A DNA stretch of 53,666 nucleotides from an uncultured Bacteroidales bacterium (GCA_946415345.1 CAMKRY010000004.1:1-53666), one strand, 5' to 3'; shown: positions 11,601-21,854, counted from the stretch's first letter. Notes: generated by a model from the sequence alone, not told the origin. Numbers and translations are program-made.

Positions 11601-11837
11601 ATGAGACTGCATATTCTTTCGCCCGAAGGCACGCTCGTGGACGAGCGGGTCAGTGCGGTGTTCCTCCCCGGAGCCGAGGCGCCTTTCGAAGTGCTGCCCG
11701 GCCATGCCGGCATCATTTCCCCGCTGCTCGCGGGTGAGGTGCGTTACGCCACGGAGGAAGGCATGCAGTCGCTCACCATCCGAGGCGGTTTTGTCCGCGT
11801 AATCAACGACAACATTGAACTGGCGGTTGAGGCATGA
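11601..11837 (+). CDS. atpC: F1Fo ATP synthase subunit epsilon, short form (beta-sandwich domain only)
   Basis: MRLHILSPEGTLVDERVSAVFLPGAEAPFEVLPGHAGIISPLLAGEV. About 78-81 aa. Alternative start 11592. Confidence 0.93.
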   Translation: MRLHILSPEGTLVDERVSAVFLPGAEAPFEVLPGHAGIISPLLAGEVRYATEEGMQSLTIRGGFVRVINDNIELAVEA

Positions 11838-12856
11838 AACGCTGGATCCTCATACTGATTGCCGTCCTCCTGCCGCTGACCTGTGCTTATGCGCAGGAGG
11901 AAGGGGAGAAGGACGTCGATGTAGTGGAGGTGATCTTCGACCATATCGGCGATGCGTATGAGTGGCATATTACGACGATCAATGGTCGCCATGTGTCGAT
12001 TCCGCTGCCGGTCATCGTCTATAGCCGGACGGAGGGCTTCCATGTCTTCCTGTCCAGCAAGCTGGCCCATGGACACAGCTACGCCGGCTTCGCGATCGGT
12101 GAGGACGGAAAAGTCGTGGAAACGGCCACCGGCGCCCATCCAATGCTGGATATTTCCATCACCAAGAACGTACTGGCGCTGCTGATCAGCTGCGGCATCC
12201 TGCTCTGGATTGTCCTTGCGACGGCTCGGTGGTACCGCAAGCACGATGTCCTGCAGGAGAAACCGACGGGCATCGCCGCGATGATGGAGCCGCTGATCAT
12301 GATGGTCCACGACATGGCCCGCGAGAATATCGGCGAGCGCGATTTCCGCAAGTTCTCGCCGTACCTCTGCATGGCCTTCTTCTTCATCCTGCTGAACAAT
12401 TTCCTCGGGATCGTGCCGTTCTTCCCGGGCGGTGCGAACCTGACGGGCAACATAGCGATTACCCTCGTGCTGGCGCTGTTCACCTTCTTCACGGTGAACA
12501 TCTTCGGCTCGAAACATTATTACAAGGAGATCTTCAATCCGGAGGTGCCGGTCTTCCTCAAGCCGATCATGCCCGTGATCGAAGTCTTCTCCGCCCTGAT
12601 GAAACCGGTCTCGCTGACGATTCGACTCTTCGCCAACATGATGGCTGGCCATATCATGATTCTGAGCATGGTCTGCGTCATTTTCATCGTGGCGAAGTAC
12701 GGCTCGGTGATCCTCGGCTCGATGAGCGTCGTGTCGGTGATCTTCGGCGTGTTCCTCGATGCCCTGGAGTGCCTGGTGGCGTTTATCCAGGCCTATGTTT
12801 TTACGATGCTGTCGTCGATCTACATCGGATTGGCGAGAGCGCATGGAGATGAATAA
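11834..12856 (+). CDS. atpB: F1Fo ATP synthase subunit a
   Basis: Signal-like N-terminus plus subunit a core (SLTIRLFANMMAGHIM, ECLVAFIQAYVFTMLSSIYIGLA). Confidence 0.97.
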   Translation: MKRWILILIAVLLPLTCAYAQEEGEKDVDVVEVIFDHIGDAYEWHITTINGRHVSIPLPVIVYSRTEGFHVFLSSKLAHGHSYAGFAIGEDGKVVETATGAHPMLDISITKNVLALLISCGILLWIVLATARWYRKHDVLQEKPTGIAAMMEPLIMMVHDMARENIGERDFRKFSPYLCMAFFFILLNNFLGIVPFFPGGANLTGNIAITLVLALFTFFTVNIFGSKHYYKEIFNPEVPVFLKPIMPVIEVFSALMKPVSLTIRLFANMMAGHIMILSMVCVIFIVAKYGSVILGSMSVVSVIFGVFLDALECLVAFIQAYVFTMLSSIYIGLARAHGDE

Positions 12857-12877
12857 CTATTTAATACCTATATTGTT

Positions 12878-13120
12878 ATGATGACACTTATTCCCCTTGC
12901 TTCCGCTCTCGGCACCATCGGTGCTGCGTTCGGTGCCGCCATCGCCGCCCTGGCCGCCGCTATCGGTATCGGCAAGATCGGCAAGTCCACGATGGAGTCC
13001 ACGGCCCGTCAGCCGGAGTCCGCGAACAACCTCCGTACCTCGATGATCATTGCCGCCGGTATGATCGAAGGTGCTTCCCTGTTCGCCATCATCGTCTGTC
13101 TGCTGGCTATCTTCATGTAG
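12878..13120 (+). CDS. atpE: F1Fo ATP synthase subunit c
   Basis: Two-TM hairpin, ARQPE loop, ion-binding Glu in GMIEGASLF. Confidence 0.97.
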   Translation: MMTLIPLASALGTIGAAFGAAIAALAAAIGIGKIGKSTMESTARQPESANNLRTSMIIAAGMIEGASLFAIIVCLLAIFM

Positions 13121-13126
13121 TCCGAG

Positions 13127-13636
13127 ATGTCCCTGATTACTCCAGATTTCGGCCTTCTTTTCTGGATGGTCCTCATCTTTGGCGTGGTGTTTTTCATCCT
13201 CGCCAAGGCCGGCTTCCCGATTATCACCGGGATGGTTGACAAGCGCAGTGAGGCCATCGAGAAATCCCTGAAGGACGCCCGGGAAATCGAAGAGAAGATG
13301 ACCCGGATCAACGAGGAGAGTCGGGAGATCATGGACCAGGCCCGCCGGGAGCAGAATGCGCTCATCGCCGAGGCCACCGAAACGAAAAAGCACATCATCG
13401 AGCAGGCTCGTGAGCAGGCCCGCGAAGAGGCGCAGAAGATCGTATCCGACGCGCGCATCCAGATCAGCGCCGAGAAGGAATCCGCCCTCCGGGATGTCCG
13501 GAAGGAAGTTTCCCTGCTTTCCGTCGCCATTGCCGAGAAGATTCTCCGCCGGGAACTGTCCTCGGACAAGGACCTGCAGGACTATGTCTCGACGCTGCTC
13601 GATGAAGCGGAGGACGTTGCACCGCCTGAAAAGTAG
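13127..13636 (+). CDS. atpF: F1Fo ATP synthase subunit b
   Basis: N-terminal TM and long charged helix; operon context. Confidence 0.95.
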   Translation: MSLITPDFGLLFWMVLIFGVVFFILAKAGFPIITGMVDKRSEAIEKSLKDAREIEEKMTRINEESREIMDQARREQNALIAEATETKKHIIEQAREQAREEAQKIVSDARIQISAEKESALRDVRKEVSLLSVAIAEKILRRELSSDKDLQDYVSTLLDEAEDVAPPEK

Positions 13637-13642
13637 CACGGA

Positions 13643-14203
13643 ATGGATACCGGAATCATCGCATCGAGATACGCCCGGGCCCTGCTGAAATATGTGGCAG
13701 AGACCGGTGAGGGCGAGCGGGTCTGCCAGCAGGCCGGCCGGCTGGAGCATGCCCTGGCGGAGGTTCCGGAACTGTCCGTCCTGCTGGACAATCCCGAGAC
13801 GGTATCTGCTGCGGCGAAGATGAAGCTTTTCGCAGCGGCCCTGGACGGTGAGAAGATGGCCCCTTCGCTGGAACGTTTCCTCGTACTGGTCCTGGACAAG
13901 GGCAGGACGCCGCTCCTGCGCCTGATGCTCCATGATTTTATCGACCTCTATCACCGTTCGCAGCACTTGCTGCACGCACACCTGACGACCGTAACCCCGC
14001 CCGGGGAGGAGGTTCTCTCCCGGATTCGGGAGCTGGTCCGCAGCAAGACCGGCTACGACGTCGTCATCGCCACTGCGACCGATCCGTCCCTGATCGGCGG
14101 ATTTGTCTTCGAGATTGAAGATTACACCCTGGACGCCAGCGCGGCTCATCAGCTCAGGCAGATCCGCCGGCAGTTCATTGAAAACAACAGAAGAATCGTT
14201 TGA
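13643..14203 (+). CDS. atpH: F1Fo ATP synthase subunit delta
   Basis: [14 protein letters not shown]..., C-terminal [25 protein letters not shown]. Confidence 0.95.
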   Translation: MDTGIIASRYARALLKYVAETGEGERVCQQAGRLEHALAEVPELSVLLDNPETVSAAAKMKLFAAALDGEKMAPSLERFLVLVLDKGRTPLLRLMLHDFIDLYHRSQHLLHAHLTTVTPPGEEVLSRIRELVRSKTGYDVVIATATDPSLIGGFVFEIEDYTLDASAAHQLRQIRRQFIENNRRIV

Positions 14204-14205
14204 GT

Positions 14206-15792
14206 ATGAGTAACAGCAACCTCAAGGCCAGCGAACTGTCGGATGTGCTTCTCGGACAGCTCCGGGACATGTCCGCCCAGCTCCGCATGGAGGAGACCGG
14301 CAAGGTCCTGCAGGTCAGTGACGGCGTGGTGCGGCTCTATGGCCTCTCCGGCGCCGAAGCGGGCGAGCTCCTCGAATTCGAGGAAAGCGGCATCATGGCC
14401 GTGGTGATGAACCTCGAGCCGGACAATGTCGGTGCGGTCCTCATGGGCCCGACCGAAAAGATCCGCGAGGGCATGACCGCCCGGCGCACCCGCCGTATCG
14501 CGTCCATCCCGGTATGCGAGCAGATGCTCGGCCGCGTCGTGGACCCGCTGGGCAATCCGCTCGACGGCCTGGGCACGGTCCAGGGCGAGAAAGTGGAGAT
14601 GCCGCTGGAGCGCAAGGCCCCCGGCGTCATTTACCGCCAACCGGTGTCCGAGCCGCTGCAGACGGGCCTCAAGGCCATTGACGCCATGATTCCGATCGGC
14701 CGCGGCCAACGCGAGCTCATCATCGGGGACCGCCAGACCGGCAAGACCGCCATTGCTATTGATACCATCATCAATCAGCGCGCGAACTACCTCGCCGGCG
14801 ACCCGGTCTACTGCATCTATGTCGCTGTGGGCCAGAAGGGTTCGACCGTCGCCAGCATCGTGGAGACGCTCCGCGCCAAGGGGGCGATGGACTACACCGT
14901 CGTCGTTGCCGCCACGGCTGCCGATCCCGCCGCCATGCAATATTACGCGCCGTTCGCGGGTGCCGCCATCGGCGAGTATTTCCGCGACACCGGCCGCCAT
15001 GCGCTCGTGGTCTATGACGACCTCTCCAAGCAGGCCGTCGCCTACCGCGAGGTGTCCCTCATCCTACGCCGTCCTTCCGGCCGTGAGGCGTATCCGGGCG
15101 ATATCTTCTACCTCCATTCCCGTCTCCTCGAACGGGCCGCCAAGATCATCGGTCAGCAGGAGGTCGCCGAGCAGATGAACGACCTGCCGGAAGCGCTGAA
15201 GGGCAAGGTCCGCGGCGGCGGTTCCCTGACCGCCCTGCCGATCATCGAAACGCAGGCCGGCGACGTTGCGGCCTACATTCCGACGAACGTCATCTCCATC
15301 ACCGACGGACAGATTTACCTCGAGTCCGCCCTCTTCAACCAGGGCGTCCGTCCGGCCATCAACGTCGGTATTTCCGTGTCCCGCGTCGGCGGCAGCGCCC
15401 AGGTTAAGTCCATGAAGAAGGTGGCCGGTACGCTGAAGATCGACCAGGCGCAGTACGCCGAACTCGAGGCCTTCTCGAAGTTCTCCTCCGACATGGACAA
15501 GGTCACGGAAATGGCCCTCGACAAGGGCCGCAAGAACAGCCGCCTCCTCGTCCAGCCGCAGTACAGCCCCATGCCTGTCGGCGAGCAGGTCGCCATCCTC
15601 TATTGCGGTACCAACGGCCTGATGCGGGATATTCCGCTGAGCGCCGTCCCCGCCTTCCAGGAAGCCTTCCTCGAGCGCATGCGTTCGCTCCACGCCAAGG
15701 ATGTCCTCGAGCCTCTGGCCGCCGGCAAGTTGACCGACGAGATGACCGAAATCCTCCGCCAGACTGCCGCAGATGTAGTGTCAACCCTCTAG
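14206..15792 (+). CDS. atpA: F1Fo ATP synthase subunit alpha
   Basis: [44 protein letters not shown]. Start 14200 or 14206. Confidence 0.98.
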   Translation: MSNSNLKASELSDVLLGQLRDMSAQLRMEETGKVLQVSDGVVRLYGLSGAEAGELLEFEESGIMAVVMNLEPDNVGAVLMGPTEKIREGMTARRTRRIASIPVCEQMLGRVVDPLGNPLDGLGTVQGEKVEMPLERKAPGVIYRQPVSEPLQTGLKAIDAMIPIGRGQRELIIGDRQTGKTAIAIDTIINQRANYLAGDPVYCIYVAVGQKGSTVASIVETLRAKGAMDYTVVVAATAADPAAMQYYAPFAGAAIGEYFRDTGRHALVVYDDLSKQAVAYREVSLILRRPSGREAYPGDIFYLHSRLLERAAKIIGQQEVAEQMNDLPEALKGKVRGGGSLTALPIIETQAGDVAAYIPTNVISITDGQIYLESALFNQGVRPAINVGISVSRVGGSAQVKSMKKVAGTLKIDQAQYAELEAFSKFSSDMDKVTEMALDKGRKNSRLLVQPQYSPMPVGEQVAILYCGTNGLMRDIPLSAVPAFQEAFLERMRSLHAKDVLEPLAAGKLTDEMTEILRQTAADVVSTL

Positions 15793-15793
15793 T

Positions 15794-16798
15794 ATGCCGT
15801 CACTCAAAGAAATAAAAGGCCGCATCGGTTCCGTCAAGAGCACGCTGAAGATTACTTCGGCGATGAAGCTCGTGGCCTCCGCCAAGCTCCGCAAGGCCCA
15901 GGTGGCCGTGGAGAACATGCGCCCTTACCGCGAGCGGCTCGACGGCATCCTCGCGGACCTCGGCGCCGAGATTGCCGCCCGCCAGGAGCGCGAAGAGCCG
16001 GTCGGCGAGATTTCGACGCTCTATACGACGCCGCGTCCGGAGATCCGCGCCGTGGCCATCGTGGCGATGGCATCAAACTCCTCCCTCTGTGGCGGTTTTA
16101 ATGCCAATGCCGTCCGCCTAACGCTGGAAACGGTGGAGAAGTATCGTTCTTTAGGCGTGACGGACATCACGGTCTACAGCATCGGCCGCAAGATGGCCGA
16201 TACGATGAAAAAGTGCGGCTATCCGTCTCCGGAAGATTATACCGGTCTGGCCGAGCACCCGGCTTATGAGGGCATTTCCGCCCTGGGCGCGGCTTTGATG
16301 GAGGCTTACGCCGAAGGCCGCTACGACCGCATCGAGATCGTCCACAATCACTTCCTCTCCACCGCCTCCCAGAAGCCCGTCTGCGAGACTTTCCTGCCAC
16401 AAAGCGCTGCCTCCAGCCTCCGGGCAGATGGGTTCGGCAAGACGAATCTTGTTTCGGCGCCTGCGTCGCCTGACCGCGGTCCTGTGCGGACGGCACGCTT
16501 GCCTCACCCATCTGCCACTCCGGCTTCCGGCAGCTCGGCTTCCGGCAGCGGGTTCATCGTAGAGCCCTCACCGGAGGAGGCCTGGAACCAGCTTTTGCCG
16601 CAGGTGATTCGCCTGTCTCTCTACACGGCCCTTCTCGACAGCGTCGCGGCGGAGCATGCCGCCCGAACGATTGCCATGCAGACGGCCACGGACAACGGCG
16701 AAGACCTCCTCGACGACCTCACCCTCGAATACAACAAGGGCCGCCAGCAGAAGATCACCTCCGAGATCCTCGACCTCGTCGGCGGCTCGATGCAGTAG
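15794..16798 (+). CDS. atpG: F1Fo ATP synthase subunit gamma with an unusual ~51-aa loop
   Basis: MPSLKEIKGRIGSVKSTLKITSAMKLVASAKL and C-terminal ATDNGEDLLDDLTLEYNKGRQQKITSEILDLVGG. Insert between FLP and FIVEP. Confidence 0.96.
   Translation: MPSLKEIKGRIGSVKSTLKITSAMKLVASAKLRKAQVAVENMRPYRERLDGILADLGAEIAARQEREEPVGEISTLYTTPRPEIRAVAIVAMASNSSLCGGFNANAVRLTLETVEKYRSLGVTDITVYSIGRKMADTMKKCGYPSPEDYTGLAEHPAYEGISALGAALMEAYAEGRYDRIEIVHNHFLSTASQKPVCETFLPQSAASSLRADGFGKTNLVSAPASPDRGPVRTARLPHPSATPASGSSASGSGFIVEPSPEEAWNQLLPQVIRLSLYTALLDSVAAEHAARTIAMQTATDNGEDLLDDLTLEYNKGRQQKITSEILDLVGGSMQ
16407..16533. repeat. Inverted-repeat element inside atpG
   Basis: GGCAGATGGGTTCGGCAAG (16423-16441) against CTTGCCTCACCCATCTGCC (16498-16516), 17/19 complementary. 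Weaker outer arms CTGCCnnnAGCC (16407) / GGCTnnnGGCAG (to 16533). Confidence 0.9.
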
Positions 16799-16806
16799 AT
16801 AGCAAT

Positions 16807-16900
16807 TAGTGTCCCTAATGCTCCATTCTTTGGAGCATTATGCCCTTTTTTGCCCTTGTTTGTCCCTAATACTCCATTGTTTGGAGCATTAAGGACACTA
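16807..16900. repeat. REP/BIME-like tandem hairpin element downstream of the RAYT gene
   Basis: Outer arms TAGTGTCC/GGACACTA. Inside are two direct units TGTCCCTAAT(G/A)CTCCA-TT(C/G)TT-TGGAGCATTA. Confidence 0.88.
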
Positions 16901-16904
16901 TTCT

Positions 16905-17771
16905 TTAAACGGAGTCCAGCCATCTGACAGCATCTTGCAGACTGCAGCCCATCAGTCTGGCTATCTGCTTGGGGTCCGATGCGAAACGGTGATGTAGTTC
17001 ATAGGCAAGCCGAGCCTTTTCTCGTTCTGTCAACTCTCCCGGATTGCCTTTTCCGAAGAGCGTATGACAGATGTCGGGAATGGCCGCGGCAAGCACCTGA
17101 TCCCTGAAGGTGGGTATTAGATTCGTCTCCGACTCCATTCTTGCCTTGGCCTTGGAAGAGTTGATTAAAAAGTAGTTGAACCGTCCGGGTGTTTTAAAGA
17201 GTTTCTGAACGAAATTATAGCAGATATAGGAGTAGGGGAGGATGAAACCATTCGAGCCCAGCTGATAGTCCAACGGAACAGGAAGCCTGCTATGAAGCAG
17301 TTGCCGGCGTTGCCTGAAACTGAAAGAGTCCATTCTTTTTCCGGGATTTAAAGAAGGATTGAAATAGCAATTCCCGCTTCCCCAGGCATATTGGGACGCA
17401 TGTGCGCATATATTGGCTGCGACAGGGTTCATCGCGGTGTAGGCAATACCTTTATGCAGAGATTCATCTTCAATGAATAGCTCCCGGATGTCAACCCCGT
17501 TCCGCCGCAGGAACTTCCGGACACCGTATTTGTTGTAGAAGTATCTGGCATACAACTGCTTGAATCCCGTAATGAAGTCCCAGGCATTCTCTTTGGATTC
17601 ACATCCCAGAACAAAATGGACGTGGTTGGACATCAGGACAAAACAAAGGACATAGGCCTTCCCTTTGCTTGCCATGATGGCCACATAGTTCATCCCTGCC
17701 TTGAAATCTTCATCGTCCTTGAACCAGATGCCATCCGAAAGATGACTTGTCGTAACCAGAAAGTACTTCAT
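16905..17771 (-). CDS. REP-associated tyrosine (Y1/HUH) transposase-like protein (RAYT)
   Basis: MSNHVHFVL HUH motif, ITGFKQLYARYFYNKYG Tyr region, AYTAMNPVAANICAHASQYAWGS, C-terminal HTH. ATG at 17771. Confidence 0.85.
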   Translation of the reverse strand: MKYFLVTTSHLSDGIWFKDDEDFKAGMNYVAIMASKGKAYVLCFVLMSNHVHFVLGCESKENAWDFITGFKQLYARYFYNKYGVRKFLRRNGVDIRELFIEDESLHKGIAYTAMNPVAANICAHASQYAWGSGNCYFNPSLNPGKRMDSFSFRQRRQLLHSRLPVPLDYQLGSNGFILPYSYICYNFVQKLFKTPGRFNYFLINSSKAKARMESETNLIPTFRDQVLAAAIPDICHTLFGKGNPGELTEREKARLAYELHHRFASDPKQIARLMGCSLQDAVRWLDSV

Positions 17772-17798
17772 AATCGTCAGGCTTAACGTATAAAACAA

Positions 17799-17827
17799 TG
17801 TCCGGGCTCCATAACTGGAGACCGGAC
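17799..17827. repeat. Hairpin upstream of the RAYT gene sharing the CTCCA/TGGAG core
   Basis: GTCCGGGCTCCA-TAAC-TGGAGACCGGAC, 11/12 arm complementarity, preceded by T as in the downstream TGTCC units. Confidence 0.85.
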
Positions 17828-17955
17828 TGCAATAATATGCATATTTTGCCGATTATATGGCAAAGAAACAGCAAATTATTCCTTATCGAAAAGAATTATT
17901 ATCGTCCCTGTACTGTTTCTTATGTCACTTTTCTTAGTCTTGTCTTAAAAGAGGA

Positions 17956-19448
17956 TTATTTGAACATATCATCTAGAATGGCCATGGGGATATCTACATT
18001 GAAGTAGAAAATGAGCGCACTTCCGTTCTCAATCCGAAACTTCATCATATCCAGGCTGTGGCCATCAAAATGAAGCAGGCTCTGTGATGCCAGGCTTTTC
18101 ATTCCGTAGATATTCAGAATGGCATATTCATCGCTGACGTCGGTAACCCAAAGTGCGCAATCGGGAGATTTGGCATTTCCCGTTCCGTGAAGCATCCTGA
18201 AGAGCATGCCGACACGTGTATAGTATGACATATATTCTTCATGGAGATATTCCCCAAGCTGTGCCACATCCAATAAGAGATCCAGCGAGAATGCCTGTGT
18301 TCCGTTGACCAATTCTTTTCCGCGCTGATAGGCTTCTGCATACTGTTTTGCATTGATTAAGTCCGTCACCTCGCCCATATAAATATTGCTGGTTTTGTGG
18401 TCGGCAAAGGGCGCTGCATAATACAGAATGGCTATTTCATCATCCGTAAGACTTTCGTCAGCCTGCAGGAATCGCTGCAGGAGATCCTCGTAATCTTTCT
18501 GATTCTTGCGTGCATACTTCTTCATCTTCTGGATATCAACGGTACGATACTGCCGCGCTATTTCCTGTTGGAGAGAGGCAATGCATTCTTCCGCCCATTG
18601 TAAATCCTCGGGATCCTGGGAATGTTCCCGGATGTATGTATACATATCCAGCGCTTCCTGGCGACGATTCGTGGAAGAATAAAGGAAGGCCAGATTGCTG
18701 GCGACCAGCATGTCTTCCGGGTCCAGCGTCAAAGCCTGTTTGGCATAATCGATGGCTTCATCATACTTCCAGTCCATTGACAAGAGGGCAGACTTGTCCG
18801 ACAGGAAATAAACGCTATTGGGATTATAGGCAAGCACGGCGTCAATCAATCGCATCAGCTGTTCGTTTGTCGCGCCGCCATCCCAAAACTCCGATAGGTA
18901 CTGCTGAAGCGTTTCCGCCATCATATTGTCCTCTGCCGGTTCGTTCTGTAATCCTATCCAAAGCTCTCCGTTAAGCCGTGCGCGATTCAGCACCCTTTCC
19001 AGGGTCGCGATAGCGCCATCATAATCCTTCGCTTCTTCATGGGTCTTTACAAGTCCGAACCATAGATCAATCCGGTCCGGGAACTTCGCTGTTCCTTCTT
19101 CCAGGACATCGTATATCTTCTGCATCCAAACCGGATTGTATTCCACTTCGCCGTAAATATATCCGGCAACGTTATCCTTGTCTACGGAAGTGATCGTTAG
19201 GGCATCAGTACCTTTTTGGGGTGCGTCCGGTGAAACGACCACTCTTTCTTCCCTTGCCTTCAACAGGTAATAATTGGATGCCACGACATAATACTCGGGA
19301 TCATTCTGGTCCCAATCATTCATCAATGCAGAGATGGCAACGGTGTCTTTGGCTTCAGCCAACTGAAGAAACTGCTCATATTTTTCGTTCTGAGCAAAGG
19401 CGTACAGGCAGGCGATAATCGCCAGCAAAGAGGTGATGAATCGTTTCA
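17956..19448 (-). CDS. TPR-repeat secreted protein with DUF4919-like C-terminus
   Basis: Signal peptide MKRFITSLLAIIACLYAFAQ, TPR-like repeats. The ORF-track extension to 19833 is antisense to rnr and rejected. Confidence 0.75.
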
Positions 19449-19460
19449 TGGCAGGTACTG

Positions 19461-21665
19461 TTATTTCTTCCGGGATTTGCCGGAGCGGGAGGCAGATTTG
19501 GAGCCGTAGGAGGCTTTGCGGGAACCCTTCTCGGAACGGTAGTGGTGATAATCGCCTTCGGGGCGGTAGGGCTTGTCGTCGGAGAAGCGGGACGGGCGTT
19601 CCTCCGGGGCGGGAATATGCTCCTCGATGAGTTCGTAGTCGAGGAGGCGCTGCTCGAGATTGCTTTCCTTGACGCGGATGCGGACGGGGTCGCCGAGACG
19701 GAAGACGTGGCCGGTGCGGCGGCCGCGGACCAGGTAGCGGTCCGGGTCGAAGTCGTAGAAGTCGGAACGGATGGTCCGCAGCGGGATCATGCCCTCGATG
19801 TGGGTGTCCTCCACTTCTACATACATGCCCCATTCAGTGAGGCTGGAGATGGTGCCGTTGAATTCCATGCCGACCTTGTCCTGCATGTATTCGATCACCT
19901 TATACTTGATGCTCTCGCGCTCGGCTTCGGCGGCGACGACTTCGCGCTCGGAGGCATGGCGGCACTGGTCAGTGTAGTAGTCCTTGTTCTGGGAATCCGC
20001 GCCTTCGAGATACATGGACAGGAGGCGGTGGACCATCATGTCGGGATAGCGGCGGATCGGGGAAGTGAAGTGCGTGTAGAACTGGAATGCGAGACCGTAA
20101 TGGCCGATGTTGTCGGTGCTGTAGCAGGCCTTTGCCATGGCGCGGAGGGCCAGCAGCTCGAGGGCATTGAAAGCCGGGCTGTCCTTGGCCCCGTCGAGGA
20201 GGGCGTTGACGCTGCGGGCGGTCTGGCGGCCGGAGCCCGTCTCGCCCATCTTGAGGCCGAAATTGCCGGCGAACTCGCGAAGGCGGGCGATTTTCTCGCC
20301 GTTGGGCTCGTCGTGGACACGGTAGACGAAGGTCTTGGCGGCCTTGAGGGCCTTGCCGCCGAACTTGCCGCCGGTAGCGACGAATTCCGCGACGTTGCGG
20401 TTCGCCAGGAGCATGAACTCCTCGATGAGCCAGTTTGCCTCCTTGGAGACCCGCTGGTGGACGGCGACGGGCTTGCCGTTCTCGTCGATCTCGACCTTCA
20501 TCTCCGGGCGCTCGAAGTTGATGGCGCCGGCGGCGAAACGCTTGCGGCGGAGCTTGAGGGCCAGTTCGTTGAGCTTCAGGACGGCCTCTTTGACGTCGGC
20601 GGGGACGATGCCGCATTCGCTGCCTTCACCGAAATCCCGGGTCATCGCCTCGGGGCCCGCGTCGATGATTTCCTGGGCGAGCTCGTAGGCGAAACGGTAG
20701 TCGGAGATGATCTCCGTCCGGCCGAACCAGGGGTTGATGACCTTGGCCTGGGGCGTAATCTCGAAGACGGCGGAGAAGCAGAGCTTTTCTTCATGCGGCC
20801 GCAGCGAGCAGAGCTTGTTGGAGAGCTTTTCCGGGAGCATCGGGACGGTGCGGTCCACCAGGTAGACGGACGTGCCGCGGGCCTGGGCCTCCTTGTCGAC
20901 GGCGGTGTTGGGCTTGACGTAATAGCTCACGTCGGCGATATGAACACCGACCTCGAAATTGCCGTTCTCCAGCTTCCGGAAGGACAGGGCGTCGTCGAAG
21001 TCCTTGGCGTCGGCGGGGTCGATGGTGAAGGTGAGGGTCTTTCGGAAATCGCGGCGGCCGGCGCGGTCCTTGTCGGTGATCTCGTCGGAAATCTTGTCCG
21101 CGGCGCGCTCGACATAGGGCTCGAAGCGGTACGGGAGGCCGAATTCGGCGAGGATGGCGTGCATCTCGGTCTCATTCTCCCCGGGCATGCCGAGGATGTC
21201 AACGATGTGGCCATGGGGACAGGATGCGCCCCTCTCCCAACCGTCCACGACGGCGGCGACCTTCATGCCGCGCTTGATTTCGCCGTCGGGAATCGGGACC
21301 TCGATGTCGTAGGGCATGGTCCGCGAAGACATCAGCACCCAGGCCTGGCGGCCGACAGGGTGGTAGATGCCGACCATGGGGCGGTCGTTGCGCTGAATGA
21401 TGGAGAAAATCTCGCCTTCGAGGCCATGGCGGACGCTGCTTCGGTGCGTCACGGCGACGCGGACGCGGTCTCCGTTGAGGGCGCCGCGGGTCCGGCCGGC
21501 CTTGACGAAGATCTCTTCCTCGAGCTCCTCTACCTTTACATATATATGGCCCTCCCGGTTCATCCGGGCGACTCCTTCGAACTCGTGATAATGCACCGGC
21601 GCCTTCTTCTGGAGGCGCGGCTTGCGTTCGTTTTTACGGCTGATTTTCTGCGATCTTTTCGACAT
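19461..21665 (-). CDS. rnr: Ribonuclease R
   Basis: FTIDPADAKDFDDALSF, GVHIADVSYYVKPNTAVDKEAQARGTSVYLVDRTVPMLPEKLSN, S1 domain, basic tail. Confidence 0.96.
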   Translation of the reverse strand: MSKRSQKISRKNERKPRLQKKAPVHYHEFEGVARMNREGHIYVKVEELEEEIFVKAGRTRGALNGDRVRVAVTHRSSVRHGLEGEIFSIIQRNDRPMVGIYHPVGRQAWVLMSSRTMPYDIEVPIPDGEIKRGMKVAAVVDGWERGASCPHGHIVDILGMPGENETEMHAILAEFGLPYRFEPYVERAADKISDEITDKDRAGRRDFRKTLTFTIDPADAKDFDDALSFRKLENGNFEVGVHIADVSYYVKPNTAVDKEAQARGTSVYLVDRTVPMLPEKLSNKLCSLRPHEEKLCFSAVFEITPQAKVINPWFGRTEIISDYRFAYELAQEIIDAGPEAMTRDFGEGSECGIVPADVKEAVLKLNELALKLRRKRFAAGAINFERPEMKVEIDENGKPVAVHQRVSKEANWLIEEFMLLANRNVAEFVATGGKFGGKALKAAKTFVYRVHDEPNGEKIARLREFAGNFGLKMGETGSGRQTARSVNALLDGAKDSPAFNALELLALRAMAKACYSTDNIGHYGLAFQFYTHFTSPIRRYPDMMVHRLLSMYLEGADSQNKDYYTDQCRHASEREVVAAEAERESIKYKVIEYMQDKVGMEFNGTISSLTEWGMYVEVEDTHIEGMIPLRTIRSDFYDFDPDRYLVRGRRTGHVFRLGDPVRIRVKESNLEQRLLDYELIEEHIPAPEERPSRFSDDKPYRPEGDYHHYRSEKGSRKASYGSKSASRSGKSRKK

Positions 21666-21793
21666 GCGACGCGAAGGTTCTGTTACTTCCGACAAATTTA
21701 CGAAAAATTTTCCTCCCTTCCCCGTTTTGGCACGATAATCGCTTAATAAAATGCGAAAGCATTCTTAAACATAAATATTGATACCTTACTACA

Positions 21794-21832
21794 AAATTCC
21801 GGAGCCGGTCGCGAGGACCCGCCCCGGAATTT
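21794..21832. terminator. Stem-loop terminator downstream of the polyprenyl synthase gene
   Basis: AAATTCCGG...CCGGAATTT with inner GGTC/GGACC pairing, flanked by A/T runs. Confidence 0.8.
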
Positions 21833-21854
21833 CTTTTTCCATTCGTGGCAAAAA

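Noticed and set aside
12878-13120. Na+-specific c-ring
   Set aside because: The ion-binding region reads GMIEGASLF without the typical Glu-Ser/Thr Na+ signature; insufficient evidence.
17828-17955. Possible small RNA or tRNA in the AT-rich intergenic region
   Set aside because: No cloverleaf, anticodon arm or terminator structure found by eye.
19449-19833. N-terminal extension of the TPR/DUF4919 ORF
   Set aside because: Overlaps the rnr 3' end with an Arg/Pro-rich frame. The signal peptide MKRFITSLLAIIACLYAFAQ marks the true start.
19542-21746. 734-aa plus-strand ORF
   Set aside because: Antisense shadow of rnr.
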